Shown: positions 50,099 to 59,747, counted from the stretch's first letter. The stretch: 64,000 bases of DNA from an uncultured Clostridia bacterium (GCA_947590905.1 CANQCU010000001.1:1-64000), one strand, 5' to 3'. Translations and numbers: made by a program. The notes: generated from the letters alone by a model not told the origin.

Positions 50099-50744
50099 TT
50101 AATGTTTATATTCTTCTAAAATATCAAATACATTGTCTGTTAACTTTGCACCTTCTTTAATTAGTTCATTTGTACCTTTTGACATTTTAGAATTTGCATT
50201 ACCTGGTACTGCAAATACTTCTTTTCCTTCTTCTAGTGCAAGTTCCGCTGTTATTAAGCTACCACTTTTTTCTCCTGCTTCTACTACAACTACTCCATCA
50301 CTTATACCACTTATTATTCTATTTCGTTTAGGAAAGTTTTGTGGAACTGGAACTACATTTTCTTCATATTCTGTTATTACTGCTCCTCCGTATTTTATTA
50401 TTTCTTCTATTAATTTTATATTTTCCTTTGGATATATGTAATTGAATCCTCCTCCGAAGTACTGCAATTGTTTTTCCTTTTCCTATTATTGCTCCTGTAT
50501 GTGCAAATGCATCTATTCCTTTTGCTAAGCCACTTATTACATTTACATTATGTCTTGCTAAATTGTATGAAATCGATTTTGCCATTTCTTCTCCATATTT
50601 AGTACATTTTCTTGCTCCCACTACTGCTATTGAAAATTCATTTAATATTCTTTCATCTCCTAAAACATATAATTTTTTTGGCGGATTGTATATATTTAAA
50701 AGTTTTTTAGGATAAGCTTCATCTTTGATTTTTATAGTTTTCAT
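50099..50744 (-). CDS. dprA: DNA-processing protein DprA, one +1 shift at CGG
   Basis: A 214-aa DprA/Smf protein after reading CTT CGG AGG (50454-50456) as Leu-Gly-Gly, restoring TIAVLGGGFNYIYPKENIKL. The Rossmann fold is complete: FSIAVVGARKCTKYGEEMAK, VISGLAKGIDAFAHTGAI, FPKRNRIISGISDGVVVVEA and EVFAVPGNANSKMSKGTNEL. N-terminal SAM-like and C-terminal winged-helix domains are absent, so it is a short form. DprA loads RecA on incoming single-stranded DNA in natural transformation. Confidence 0.92.
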
Positions 50745-50933
50745 ATTTTCCCTTTCCTTTTAAACACAAAAAGAGAATGTGTTTAAAATTATAAACAAAT
50801 TCTCTCCAAATTTAAAATTATATATCTAACTTTTTTTGTACTTATTAATATTTTTATTAATTATGTTTTAAGTATTTATATATTTATTTATATTTATTTA
50901 TGTTTATTATAAATATATTTTTATATTTTCTAT

Positions 50934-51791
50934 TTAGTAGGTACTATTTTTATCCCTACTTAATTTTGCACTTTTTACTACATTTGTCATAAGCATGGCA
51001 ACTGTCATTGGTCCAACTCCCCCTGGAACTGGAGTAATATATGATGCCTTGTTTTTTACATTTTCGAAATCTACATCTCCAAATATTCCTTCTTCTGTTC
51101 TATTTATTCCAACATCTATTACAACTGCCCCAGGCTTTACCATATCTTCTGTTACAAAGTGTTTTTTTCCAATTGCAGAAACTAGTATATCTGCTCTTTT
51201 TGTAATTTCTTTTAAGTTAACTGTTCTTGAATGGCATATTGTAACAGTAGCATTTTTATTAAGAAGGCTAAGTGCCATAGGTTTTCCAACAATATTACTT
51301 CTACCTATTATTACAGCATCTTTTCCATCTACATCTATGTTGTATGCTTCAAACATTTTCATTATTCCATATGGAGTACAAGATACAAATGTGTCTTGAT
51401 TTAAGCAAAGTCTTCCTATATTTACCGGATTAAATCCATCTACATCTTTTCTTGGTAATATTCTTCTAAATGCTTCATTTATGTCTAGGTGTTTTGGTAT
51501 TGGGCTTTGAAGTAGGATTCCTGTTACATCTTCACGATTGTTTAGATTGTCTATTACGTCTAAAAGTTCTTTCATTTGTATTGTTTCATCTAGAAGAATC
51601 TCTTCATATTCTATTCCAAGTTCTATTGATGCTTTGTTTTTTGTTTTTACATATATTTGTGAGGCTTTATCATTTCCAACTAATATTACTGCAAATTTTG
51701 GAATTATTCCTTGTTTTTTTAGTTCTTCTACTTCTTTTTTCAAATTTTCTCTAACATTTTTTGCAAGCGCTTTTCCATCAATAATTTCCAT
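50934..51791 (-). CDS. folD: Bifunctional methylenetetrahydrofolate dehydrogenase/cyclohydrolase
   Basis: A 285-aa FolD. Catalytic YVKTKNKASIELGIEY (Lys and Tyr of the family), GILLQSPIPKHLD, the NADP-binding AVIIGRSNIVGKPMALSLL and ITPVPGGVGPMTVAMLM. It interconverts one-carbon folates for purine and formyl-Met supply. No in-frame CGG. Confidence 0.96.
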   Translation of the reverse strand: MEIIDGKALAKNVRENLKKEVEELKKQGIIPKFAVILVGNDKASQIYVKTKNKASIELGIEYEEILLDETIQMKELLDVIDNLNNREDVTGILLQSPIPKHLDINEAFRRILPRKDVDGFNPVNIGRLCLNQDTFVSCTPYGIMKMFEAYNIDVDGKDAVIIGRSNIVGKPMALSLLNKNATVTICHSRTVNLKEITKRADILVSAIGKKHFVTEDMVKPGAVVIDVGINRTEEGIFGDVDFENVKNKASYITPVPGGVGPMTVAMLMTNVVKSAKLSRDKNSTY

Positions 51792-51908
51792 GTTTTTTCC
51801 TCCACATATTTATAATTTAAGAAATACATTTCATTTTTCTATATTTTAATTTATCAAAATTTTTTAATGCATATTTCCTTTATTAATATTCCTAAATACA
51901 TAGCTTTT

Positions 51909-53348
51909 TTAATATTGACGTCCCCATACAACCATATATTTTGCTTTTTTACCACAGCATACACAAGTATCTGATAGTGTTTCTTGTTCAAAAGGTATAC
52001 ATCTTGAATGTGCATTTGTTCTTTCTTTTATTTTATCTTCACATTCTACATTACCACACCACATTGCTTTAATGTATCCTTGATTTGTATTTATTTTCTC
52101 TTCAAATTCTTCCATTGTTTTTGCTATTTGTGTTTTCTCTTGTAGTCTTTGTTTGCAAATATTAAACATATTATTTTGTATATCTTCAAGAATATTTTTT
52201 ACTTCTTCATTTATGTTATCTAATTTTACAGTAATTTTTTCTATAGTATCACGTCTTACTAAGATACACTCATTATTTTCTATATCACGTGGTCCCATTT
52301 CTATTCTAAGTGGTATTCCTTTTAATTCGCAATCATTAAATTTGAAGCCTGGAGTAACATTGTCTCTATCATCTACTTCTACTCTAAAATCTTTTTGAAG
52401 TCTTGTTTTTAACTCATGTACTTTTTCTAAAACTCCTTCTTTATGCATTGCTATAGGTATTATTCTAACTTGAATTGGGGCAACTTTTGGTGGAATCTTT
52501 AATCCTCTATTGTCTCCATGTGCCATGATTAGTGCTCCTATTAGCCTTGTACTAATTCCCCAAGAAGTTTGATATGCATATTCTTCATTTCCATCTCTGT
52601 TTTGGAATTTTACTTCAAATGGCTTTGTAAAGTTTTGTCCAAAATAGTGTGATGTTCCTGATTGAAGTGCTCTACCATCTCTTGTGAGTGTCTCTATTGT
52701 GTATGTTTCTTCTGCACCTGAGAATTTTTCTTTTTCTGTTTTCTTTCCTCTTAATACTGGAATTGCAAGATAGTCTTCTACAATGCTTGCATATATTTCT
52801 AACATTTTTAACGTTCTTTTCATTGCTTCTTCTTTTGTCTCATGTATTGTATGTCCCTCTTGCCATAAAAATTCACGTGAACGTAAAAATGGTCTTGTTT
52901 CTTTTTCCCATCTTAATACACTACACCATTGGTTATATTCCATTGGTAAATCTCTCCATGATTTTAACCATTTTGAATAAAGTGTAGAAAATACTGTTTC
53001 TGATGTTGGTCTTATGCATAGCTTTTCATCTAATTTTTCTCCTCCTGCCTCTGTAACAAATGCAACCTCTGGTGCAAATCCTTCTACATGATCTTTTTCT
53101 TTTTGAAGTAAGCTTTCTGGAATTAATAATGGAAAATATACATTTTTTATGCCTGTTTCTTTGAATAGCTTATCTGCTATATCCTTTATGTTTTCCCAAA
53201 TCGCAAATCCATAAGGTTTTATTGCTATGCAACCTTTTGTGTCTGCATAATCTGCTAAATCTGCTTTTATTACTATGTCTGTATACCATTTTGCAAAATC
53301 TTCATCTATGTCTGCTATATCTTTTACGAATTCTTCTTTTTTTGCCAT
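51909..53348 (-). CDS. proS: Prolyl-tRNA synthetase (type without insertion domain)
   Basis: A 479-aa class II synthetase of the archaeal/eukaryotic-like ProS type common in Clostridia and Bacteroidetes. Motif 2 [20 protein letters not shown], motif 3 [19 protein letters not shown], anticodon-binding domain after residue 285, and a C-terminal Cys-bearing domain ([32 protein letters not shown]). Its last residue is Tyr, as usual for this type. Confidence 0.95.
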   Translation of the reverse strand: MAKKEEFVKDIADIDEDFAKWYTDIVIKADLADYADTKGCIAIKPYGFAIWENIKDIADKLFKETGIKNVYFPLLIPESLLQKEKDHVEGFAPEVAFVTEAGGEKLDEKLCIRPTSETVFSTLYSKWLKSWRDLPMEYNQWCSVLRWEKETRPFLRSREFLWQEGHTIHETKEEAMKRTLKMLEIYASIVEDYLAIPVLRGKKTEKEKFSGAEETYTIETLTRDGRALQSGTSHYFGQNFTKPFEVKFQNRDGNEEYAYQTSWGISTRLIGALIMAHGDNRGLKIPPKVAPIQVRIIPIAMHKEGVLEKVHELKTRLQKDFRVEVDDRDNVTPGFKFNDCELKGIPLRIEMGPRDIENNECILVRRDTIEKITVKLDNINEEVKNILEDIQNNMFNICKQRLQEKTQIAKTMEEFEEKINTNQGYIKAMWCGNVECEDKIKERTNAHSRCIPFEQETLSDTCVCCGKKAKYMVVWGRQY

Positions 53349-53424
53349 TTTTCTAATTTCCCTTCTTTTTATTTTGTAATATTATTTTAATTATATTTTT
53401 TGTTTTTATCTTTCTTATGAATTT

Positions 53425-54036
53425 TTATGTATTTTCTTCTGAATTCATATCATCAAATATCTGCATGTTTCCTTCTAGTTCTTGGTCTTCTTCTTTTTCT
53501 TCTGTTTGTTCATTTAACATCATTAGAAATTCAGGATATAATTTTCCTGCATTTTTTTCCCAATTTTGTACTATTCCAACTGCTTGGTCTCTTGATGTTG
53601 CTAAAGTTTGTATTTCAAATATTGTATTGCTATTTTCTATTACTTTACATTTTACTATAAACTGATTTTCACTAAGTGGAATAAATTCTGCTCTTATTGC
53701 ATTTTCGTTTCTTATTTCTTTTAATTCGCCTTTTATATTTTGATCAACTTTTAACTTTATAATTCCAGGAAGCATATCCAAAGTTAAAGCCAAAGTGCTT
53801 TTTCCACTTTCTGTTATTTCATACAATATTTCTTGTTCTTTTTGATAACTTGCTATGTATTTGTTTTCTTCTAAATCTATCAAAAACTGTTGGAAATAGA
53901 AGTAATTCATATCTTGAATTGAAAGTACTAGTCTATATAAACCATCATTGCTTATTGGCTTTTGTATTATTGATAATAGATATAGAATCAATACTTTGTT
54001 TTCTGCTAATGTTTCATTGTCAGCTCCTAGTTTCAC
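53425..54036 (-). CDS. DUF4364 family protein
   Basis: A 203-aa protein typical of Clostridia. N-terminal part is winged-helix-like (ENKVLILYLLSIIQKPISND; YEITESGKSTLALTLDMLPG) and the C-terminal part is a beta domain. Start GTG immediately follows the engB stop (TAAGTG). A role in transcription control is inferred from the fold only. Confidence 0.8.
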   Translation of the reverse strand: MKLGADNETLAENKVLILYLLSIIQKPISNDGLYRLVLSIQDMNYFYFQQFLIDLEENKYIASYQKEQEILYEITESGKSTLALTLDMLPGIIKLKVDQNIKGELKEIRNENAIRAEFIPLSENQFIVKCKVIENSNTIFEIQTLATSRDQAVGIVQNWEKNAGKLYPEFLMMLNEQTEEKEEDQELEGNMQIFDDMNSEENT

Positions 54037-54622
54037 TTATATCTCACTCCTATGTTCTATATTATTCCAAGTATCTTCTATGTATATTTTTCTTTCTGAT
54101 GAAAATGGTATAATTTCATCATCTTCTAAATCTAGTTCTTTTTTTATTTCTGATACTCTTTCGTCAACTTTTGTTACTGCTATTTTATCTGCCTTGTTTG
54201 CAATTATTAGGTACGGCTTGTTTGTATTTTTTATGTATTCATACATTAGTTTATCATCTTCTGTTGGCTTGTGCCTTATATCTATTATTAAGATTATTAG
54301 TTTTATATTTTTTCTTGAGAATAGATACTCTTCAATAAATTTTCCAACTTTTTCTTGCTCTGTTTTTGACATTTTACTGTATCCATACCCGAGGTAAATC
54401 TACAAAATAGAATTTTTCATCTATATTATAAAAATTTATTTGCCTTGTTTTTCCTGGTTCGCTACTTGTTCTTGCTAGATTTTTTCTATTTATAAGTGTA
54501 TTAATGAATGAAGATTTTCCAACATTAGATTTACCAGCAAGTACAATTTCTGGTAATTCTTTTTTGGGATATTGATTTTGGCTTACTGCTGATATTTCAA
54601 ATTTTGGATTTTTTACTATCAT
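54037..54622 (-). CDS. ysxC: Ribosome biogenesis GTP-binding protein EngB/YsxC, one +1 shift at CGG
   Basis: A 194-aa GTPase needed for 50S assembly, essential in characterised Firmicutes. G1 is [16 protein letters not shown], and G3 is [12 protein letters not shown]. The Gly of that DxxG motif is supplied by CCT CGG GTA (54389-54391) read as Pro-Gly-Tyr. Then G4 IIANKADKI and G5 FSSERK. Unshifted, the protein would stop 3 residues past DLP with no GTP hydrolysis. This is among the strongest functional proofs of the +1 reading. Confidence 0.96.
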
Positions 54623-54704
54623 TTCTACCTCTTACTTTTATCATTATCTAAATATATTTTTTAACAATTATATATATTTGTCTTTTTATTACAATACTAT
54701 TTTT

Positions 54705-56000
54705 TTACTTTTTAGAAGGAATTAATTTTTCTTTTCCTCCCATATATGGTCTTAAAACTTTTGGTATATCTACACTTCCATCTTCATTATAGTTATTTTC
54801 TAAGAAGGCAATTAACATACGAGGTGGTGCAATTACTGTATTATTTAATGTGTGTGCATAATAGTTTTGTTTTTCGCCTTTTTTCTTTATTCTTATGCCT
54901 AGTCTTCTTGCTTGCGCATCTGTTAAATTAGAGCAGCTTCCTACTTCAAAGTATTTCTTTTGTCTAGGACTCCATGCCTCTACGTCTACACTTTTTGCTT
55001 TTAAATCTGCTAAATCTCCTGAGCAACATTCTAAGGTTCTAACTGGTATATCTAAACTTCTAAATAATTCTACTGTATATGACCACATTTTGTCATACCA
55101 TTTGTAACTATCCTCTGGTTCACATATAACTATCATTTCTTGTTTTTCAAATTGGTGTATTCTATATACTCCTCTTTCTTCTATTCCATGTGCACCTTTT
55201 TCTTTTCTAAAACATGGTGAATATGAAGTCATTGTGTATGGTAAATTTTCACTATCTAATATTTTTCCTTTGAATTTTCCTATCATTGAATGCTCACTTG
55301 TTCCAATTAAATAAAGGTCTTCGCCTTCTATTTTATACATCATGGCATCCATTTCTTCAAAGCTCATAACTCCAGTCACTACATCACTTCTAATCATATA
55401 TGGTGGTATTGCATAAGTAAAGCCCTTGTCTATCATAAAATCTCTCGCATAACTTAATAGTGCTGAATGTAGTCTTGCTATATCTCCAACTAAATAATAA
55501 AATCCATTTCCTGCAACTTCTCTTGCTGAGTCTAAATCAAGTCCTGAAAAGCTTTCCATTATATCTGCATGATAAGGAATCTCATATGTAGGAACTACTG
55601 GTTCTCCAAATTTTTCTACTTCTACATTTTCACTATCATCTTTTCCTATTGGAACTGATTCATGCATAATGTTTGGAATTCTCATCATTATTTCTTTAAT
55701 TTGTGCTTTATATTCTTCTTCTAGTTTTTCATTGTTTGCTAGCTCTTCATTTATTGCTACAACTTCTGCTTTTATTTTGTCTGCTTCGTCTTTTTTCCCT
55801 TGACGCATTAAGTTTCCAATTTCTTCGCTTAGTTTATTACGATTCATTCTTAAAGTATCACCTTTTGATGATATCTCTCTACTCTTTTTATCTAATTCTA
55901 TTACTTTATCAACTAATTCTAGTTTGTGGTCTTGAAATTTCTTTCTGATATTTTTTTTGACTAATTCTGGATTTTCTCTTATTAGCTTAATATCTATCAT
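54705..56000 (-). CDS. serS: Seryl-tRNA synthetase
   Basis: A 431-aa class II synthetase. Coiled-coil arm (residues 30-100: EISSKGDTLRMNRNKLSEEI), TSEHSMIGKFKG, motif 2 FRKEKGAHGIEERGVYRIHQ, and motif 3 NNTVIAPPRMLIAFLENN. I start at MIDIKLIRENPELVKK because GAGGA precedes it and it matches the family start. No T-box leader was seen in the 1 kb upstream. Confidence 0.96.
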   Translation of the reverse strand: MIDIKLIRENPELVKKNIRKKFQDHKLELVDKVIELDKKSREISSKGDTLRMNRNKLSEEIGNLMRQGKKDEADKIKAEVVAINEELANNEKLEEEYKAQIKEIMMRIPNIMHESVPIGKDDSENVEVEKFGEPVVPTYEIPYHADIMESFSGLDLDSAREVAGNGFYYLVGDIARLHSALLSYARDFMIDKGFTYAIPPYMIRSDVVTGVMSFEEMDAMMYKIEGEDLYLIGTSEHSMIGKFKGKILDSENLPYTMTSYSPCFRKEKGAHGIEERGVYRIHQFEKQEMIVICEPEDSYKWYDKMWSYTVELFRSLDIPVRTLECCSGDLADLKAKSVDVEAWSPRQKKYFEVGSCSNLTDAQARRLGIRIKKKGEKQNYYAHTLNNTVIAPPRMLIAFLENNYNEDGSVDIPKVLRPYMGGKEKLIPSKK

Positions 56001-56118
56001 GATTTGTATTCCTCTTTTCTTAATTTTTATATAGGTCAAGTTTATCACGTTTTTACGCATTTTGCAAGTATTATATTTTTAGTGTTATATTTTTAGTGTA
56101 TTATATTTTTAGTAATTT

Positions 56119-56191
56119 AATTAATAAATATTTTATTAAAAATAATAAAAAAATAAAACCATAACTTCGCTATGATTTCATTTTTGGTGCC
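56119..56191 (-). repeat. Direct-repeat copy of tRNA-Leu downstream sequence
   Basis: Positions 56119-56148 repeat exactly at 56773-56802 (30 bases from AATTAATAAATATTTTATT). The adjoining 56145-56191 nearly matches the tRNA-Leu terminator and 3' end at 56925-56972 (hairpin CATAGCGAAG.TATG, then GGTGC). Two parts that are 120 bases apart near the tRNA are joined here. It could mark a past integration or a tandem duplication with deletion. Confidence 0.65.
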
Positions 56192-56331
56192 ATTTACGTA
56201 GATATTTACAACTCGTCATTGGCTCTCTTGACGATTGATACAAATATCAATCAATTTATTAAAGTATATCATAATTGAGATAATTTTCAATAGCAAAACT
56301 AAAAATTTTTTCAAAAATTTGTTCTGTTCGC

Positions 56332-56360
56332 TTGTTTTCTATTTAAAAATATTGTATATT
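56332..56360 (+). promoter_or_regulatory. Toxin mRNA promoter, type I module 1
   Basis: TTGTTT (56332-56337), 17-base spacer, TATATT (56355-56360). The transcript would begin near 56367 at the ATAGGAAATGA bracket. Confidence 0.65.
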
Positions 56361-56435
56361 GGTAAACATAGGAAATGATGATAAGCAGATGTGGTTTTGC
56401 CACCAATTATACGAATTATCGTAGGAGAGGTGGTG

Positions 56436-56555
56436 ATGTTTATGGTTAAAGTGATACTATTTTTTATAATATCCTTTATGTTATCTTTAACATTTAACGT
56501 TGCCTTGGCTACAGTTCTATATAAGAACTGGGTTGATAAGCAACTACATAAATAA
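56436..56555 (+). CDS. Small hydrophobic type I toxin-like peptide, module 1
   Basis: A 39-residue peptide with one membrane helix (VKVILFFIISFMLSLTFNVA) and a charged tail (YKNWVDKQLHK). AGGAG precedes the ATG by eight bases. The mRNA ends are complementary: 56368-56378 with 56636-56646 and GTGGTTTTGCC (56391-56401) with GGCAAAACCAC (56612-56622). This gives a fold-back that can hide the ribosome site. A consensus antisense promoter faces it from downstream. Layout is that of membrane-acting type I toxins; the peptide itself matches no family I know. Confidence 0.75.
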   Translation: MFMVKVILFFIISFMLSLTFNVALATVLYKNWVDKQLHK

Positions 56556-56556
56556 A

Positions 56557-56645
56557 AAAAGCTCACATCTGTAACTTTGGCGAGTTAGGTGTGAGTTTTT
56601 ACAACTAATTTCGGCAAAACCACGTTTGTGGAATTGTCATTTCCT
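56557..56645 (-). ncRNA. Antisense antitoxin RNA, module 1
   Basis: About 88 bases of minus-strand RNA from the promoter at 56651-56679 to the hairpin CTCACACCT...AGATGTGAG followed by CTTTTTTT (about 56557-56599). It is fully complementary to the 3' end of the toxin mRNA, so it would act as a type I antitoxin. Confidence 0.7.
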
Positions 56646-56650
56646 ATATT

Positions 56651-56679
56651 TATTATACTTAATATTTTTATAAATGTCA
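56651..56679 (-). promoter_or_regulatory. Antisense RNA promoter, module 1
   Basis: On the minus strand exact consensus TTGACA (56674-56679), 17-base spacer, TATAAT (56651-56656). Confidence 0.9.
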
Positions 56680-56929
56680 AATATTATTAAATTATTCATT
56701 GCTTTTCAATAGGCATTTAATCGTACAAATTGCATTTACTTTACAGAATTGCATTTAACTTTTCACTTGACGAATTAATAAATATTTTATTAAAAATAAT
56801 AAGAAAAGTGGCTTCGCCACATGTGCATTTTGCTTCGCAAATATGCACAGCCCAAGGTAACTTAACCTTGTTGTATACGGAAAAATCTTAAATAGGGTCA
56901 AGATAAAAGCTGATTTTTCCTATACAATA

Positions 56930-56956
56930 AAAAAATAAAACCATAGCTTCGCTATG
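56930..56956 (-). terminator. Terminator of tRNA-Leu
   Basis: CATAGCGAAGCTATG followed by GTTTTATTTTTTTATT on the minus strand, 11 bases past the CCA end. The region 56803-56925 beyond it holds three more hairpins (GTGGCTTCGCCAC; a TGTGCAT...ATGCACA stem; GTATACGGAAAAATC...GATTTTTCCTATAC) and no gene. Confidence 0.85.
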
Positions 56957-56966
56957 ATTTCATTTC

Positions 56967-57055
56967 TGGTGCAGCTGATCGGAATCGAACCGATACGGGA
57001 GTTAAGTCCCGCAGGATTTTAAGTCCTGTGCGTCTGCCAGTTCCGCCACAGCTGC
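56967..57055 (-). tRNA. tRNA-Leu (anticodon UAA)
   Basis: A class II tRNA of 89 bases with encoded CCA. Acceptor GCAGCTG pairs with CAGCTGC; anticodon loop CTTAAAA gives UAA; a long variable arm (GCGGGACTTAACTCCCGT) and T-loop GGTTCGATTCC follow. Normal in every respect. Confidence 0.97.
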
Positions 57056-57144
57056 ATTATTTAACTGACAAATGCTATTATACTATATTTTGTTTTTAAA
57101 TGTCAACATATTTTTCAAAATTTCAAAAACTTTTTTCTTTAATA

Positions 57145-57173
57145 TAGACTATTGATATTTTTTATGTTAAAAT
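57145..57173 (+). promoter_or_regulatory. Promoter of the unusual tRNA-Gly
   Basis: TAGACT (57145-57150), 17-base spacer, TAAAAT (57168-57173), 13 bases before the tRNA 5' end. The -10 is the same as that of the AbiE-like operon. Confidence 0.6.
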
Positions 57174-57186
57174 ATTATTATATTAT

Positions 57187-57260
<74 letters not shown>

Positions 57261-57305
57261 TGTTATAAAAAACTTAGATATATTAAAATTTTTTCTTTAT
57301 TTTAT

Positions 57306-57334
57306 TTGACATTTTAAAAATTTTTGAGTATAAT
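57306..57334 (+). promoter_or_regulatory. Antisense RNA promoter, module 2
   Basis: Exact consensus TTGACA (57306-57311), 17-base spacer, TATAAT (57329-57334), facing the minus-strand toxin gene. Confidence 0.9.
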
Positions 57335-57340
57335 AAAAGT

Positions 57341-57428
57341 AGGAAATGGGGAATCCACAAACGTGGTTTGCCAGTATATATGTAAAAAACACATCTACAA
57401 CGGTCAAATTACAGATGTGTTTTTTTAT
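57341..57428 (+). ncRNA. Antisense antitoxin RNA, module 2
   Basis: About 88 bases of plus-strand RNA beginning AGGAAATGGGG and ending at the hairpin ACACATCT...AGATGTGTTTTTTT. It is complementary to the 3' end of the toxin mRNA of module 2, and mirrors module 1 in length and layout. Confidence 0.7.
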
Positions 57429-57431
57429 TGT

Positions 57432-57542
57432 CTATTTGCTTAAAATTATAACCAATATAATTAAGGCAAATACTATAATAGTTTCGACAACCAAGCCAAA
57501 TAAAAGTAAGTATATTATTTCTAATAAAACAGCTTCTATCAT
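57432..57542 (-). CDS. Small hydrophobic type I toxin-like peptide, module 2
   Basis: A 36-residue, almost wholly hydrophobic peptide (MIEAVLLEIIYLLLFGLVVE then IIVFALIILVIILSK). GGAGGTGGT precedes the ATG. The peptide does not resemble that of module 1, yet the mRNA leader (ATAGGAAATGAG, AAGCAGATGTGGTTTGCCAC) and the complementary 3' bracket (GTGGTTTGCCA / TGGCAAACCAC at 57363-57373 and 57585-57595) are nearly the same. The RNA framework is conserved while the toxin differs. Confidence 0.72.
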   Translation of the reverse strand: MIEAVLLEIIYLLLFGLVVETIIVFALIILVIILSK

Positions 57543-57625
57543 AGCACCACCTCCATTCTCACAACTGATGTTGTGGATTAAAAGTGGCAAACCACATCTG
57601 CTTATTCTCATTTCCTATGTTAGTC

Positions 57626-57654
57626 AGTATAGCATGAAAATATAGAAAAATCAA
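57626..57654 (-). promoter_or_regulatory. Toxin mRNA promoter, module 2
   Basis: On the minus strand TTGATT (57649-57654), 17-base spacer, TATACT (57626-57631), about 10 bases before the AGGAAATG bracket. Confidence 0.75.
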
Positions 57655-57774
57655 TATTAATAAATAAATTATCAGGGAATTTTTTCGACTCTTTTTGTAA
57701 AGCAAATGACAAAATAAAAAATATATGATATTCTATATATAAATATAAGAATATTTAAGAATGGGTGTATTTAT

Positions 57775-58806
57775 ATGTCAAAAAAATATAGAATATCAGA
57801 ATTACTTATGAATAATGAAATTCCATACTATAGTGAAGATGAAAAACTTAAAGATTATAGAAAGGTAAGGAAAGTTGCTATTGGAAATACAACTAGATAT
57901 TTAACTTGGGTAGATGATAAACATATGCAAAGTATTACTACTCCAGATGGTAGGGAACTAACACCTGAAGAACTTTTCGATTTTGTAATAGGTGAAAATA
58001 TAACAGATTTTGCAAGATCAAAAAATACAAGTGAACATTCAGCAGACTTTGCAATTGTTCTAGGGAATGGTTTATTTCCTACTACTAGAGAAAGAGCTAT
58101 AAAGGCTTTTGAATTATATAAACAAGGTCTTGTTAGGAAGATAATATTTACTGGTGGAGTAACTAATGGTAGAGATAATGATATTATGAATCCAAAGTCA
58201 TTAGAATCATATATGGATAACACCCCAGCAGATATAGAATGGTCTGATATTTCAGAAGCTGATTGGGGAGCAGAAACTTTTATTCCTAATGTATATGATG
58301 AAGATTATAAGAAACATACTTTACTACTATCAGAAGAATTTCTTAAAGATATAGGAGTAAATCCAGAAGATATTATGATTGAGCCTATGTCTAAAACAAC
58401 TCAAGAAAATGCTGAATTTTGTAAAAATATTTTTCAAACAGAAGAAATTGAAATAGGTACAAAAGTTAAATCAGCAATACTTGTAACAACTTGTACACAT
58501 GGTAGTAGGGCTATGAGACAGTTTTTAAAAGTATTTGGAAGTGATATTAATTTAAAATGGTGTCCTTCTACTATAGATTTAGAAAAGTATGATAGCTTAA
58601 AAAATATTTTACATGCTACGGACTTCGATGAAGTAGCTTTTAGGCAAGAATTAAAAAGAATATATTGCAGCAACCCAGAATTAATCCAAAAACTTAAGGA
58701 AGAAACAGCCAATCACAGAAATGCTTTTATTTCTGGAGATATTGATGAAGCAATTATAACAACAATTGATGATAAAGCAATACCTGAAGATGAAATTGAT
58801 CGTTAA
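57775..58806 (+). CDS. DUF218 (YdcF/SanA-like) family protein
   Basis: A 343-aa protein. Residues about 95-260 fit DUF218: FAIVLGNGLFPTTRERAIKA, GLVRKIIFTGGVTNGRDND, and ENAEFCKNIF after MSKTTQ. The family is Rossmann-like and linked to envelope functions (SanA, ElyC). This one has no membrane helix and is longer than usual, so it acts in the cytoplasm. Plus strand, alone; convergent with the glycosyltransferase gene through a shared terminator. Confidence 0.82.
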   Translation: MSKKYRISELLMNNEIPYYSEDEKLKDYRKVRKVAIGNTTRYLTWVDDKHMQSITTPDGRELTPEELFDFVIGENITDFARSKNTSEHSADFAIVLGNGLFPTTRERAIKAFELYKQGLVRKIIFTGGVTNGRDNDIMNPKSLESYMDNTPADIEWSDISEADWGAETFIPNVYDEDYKKHTLLLSEEFLKDIGVNPEDIMIEPMSKTTQENAEFCKNIFQTEEIEIGTKVKSAILVTTCTHGSRAMRQFLKVFGSDINLKWCPSTIDLEKYDSLKNILHATDFDEVAFRQELKRIYCSNPELIQKLKEETANHRNAFISGDIDEAIITTIDDKAIPEDEIDR

Positions 58807-58822
58807 ACACTATACAAGTTTT

Positions 58823-58848
58823 AGGATTGTAATACATTTTACAATCCT
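58823..58848. terminator. Bidirectional terminator
   Basis: AGGATTGTAA/TTACAATCCT, a 10-base perfect stem between the convergent genes ending at 58806 and 58857. Confidence 0.8.
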
Positions 58849-58856
58849 ATCACAAA

Positions 58857-59633
58857 TTAATTTTTCTTATTTTTTTCATTTACTTCAGTTTCTTTTATTG
58901 CTTTATTTATCTTTCTAAAATCTTTTACTGCCTGCATACCTATCTTAAAGATTTTCTTCAAATTTATAGAATTCTTTCCACCTTGTCTAGGTCTAAATGT
59001 TATAGGAATATATTTTACTTTTAATCCCTCTTTTGCATAAAGTACTGAAATTATTACATTTGATAAGTTAAAATTCTCTGGTATTTTCTTTATTTGCTTT
59101 TTTAACTCTTCTGTTCTCATTAGTCTAAATGGAGTATTAGCATCAGTAACAGTTACACCAAAACATAATTTAATTACTAGTTTTAGAGTTTTAGTTACAA
59201 ATATTCTTGATAGTCCATCTTTTCTATCATTTCTATGACCTATTATCATGTCATATTCATTTCTTTCTTCCCAGAAGTTCCAGAATTCTTCTGTAAGAGT
59301 TTGTCCATCTGAGTCTGTTTGAAATACATAATCTGCGCCTTCGTTTATTGCATAATTATATCCAAAAAGAAGTGTTGCTCCATGTCCACTATTCTCTTTA
59401 GTAATTGCTTTTAACTGAGGTCTGTTTTTAGAATATTCTTTTACTATTCTATAAGTATTATCTTTACTTCCATCATCAATTATTACTAGCTTACTGTCAT
59501 TTCCTATCTTTTCTACTACTCCATACCAATCCTCTATTACTTGTCTTATATTCTCCTCTTCATTATATGCTGGTATTATTATATATAACTTTTCATTTAA
59601 TAAGTTCGAATTATTTGTATATTCAGACTCCAT
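58857..59633 (-). CDS. GT2 family glycosyltransferase (polyprenol-phosphate sugar synthase-like)
   Basis: A 258-aa GT-A enzyme. LYIIIPAYNEEENIRQVIED is the nucleotide-binding start, LVIIDDGSKDNTYRIV follows, and ADYVFQTDSDGQTLTEEFWN carries the DxD metal site. A cluster of Arg/Gly (FRPRQGGKNSINLKKIFKIG) matches the dolichyl-phosphate-mannose synthase subgroup. It probably loads a sugar onto polyprenol phosphate for the membrane transferases encoded just upstream. Confidence 0.88.
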   Translation of the reverse strand: MESEYTNNSNLLNEKLYIIIPAYNEEENIRQVIEDWYGVVEKIGNDSKLVIIDDGSKDNTYRIVKEYSKNRPQLKAITKENSGHGATLLFGYNYAINEGADYVFQTDSDGQTLTEEFWNFWEERNEYDMIIGHRNDRKDGLSRIFVTKTLKLVIKLCFGVTVTDANTPFRLMRTEELKKQIKKIPENFNLSNVIISVLYAKEGLKVKYIPITFRPRQGGKNSINLKKIFKIGMQAVKDFRKINKAIKETEVNEKNKKN

Positions 59634-59747
59634 TTCTCCTTTTTATATGATATTAAAATTAATATATCATATTCTCCTTTTTGATAATATTTAGATTTTT
59701 AAGGATTAATCTATAAACCTTTTATTTTTTGTTAAATATATAAATCT

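Noticed and set aside
56001-56340. T-box leader before serS
   Set aside because: No GGGTGGNACCGCG-like antiterminator/T-box bulge was found in the upstream region.
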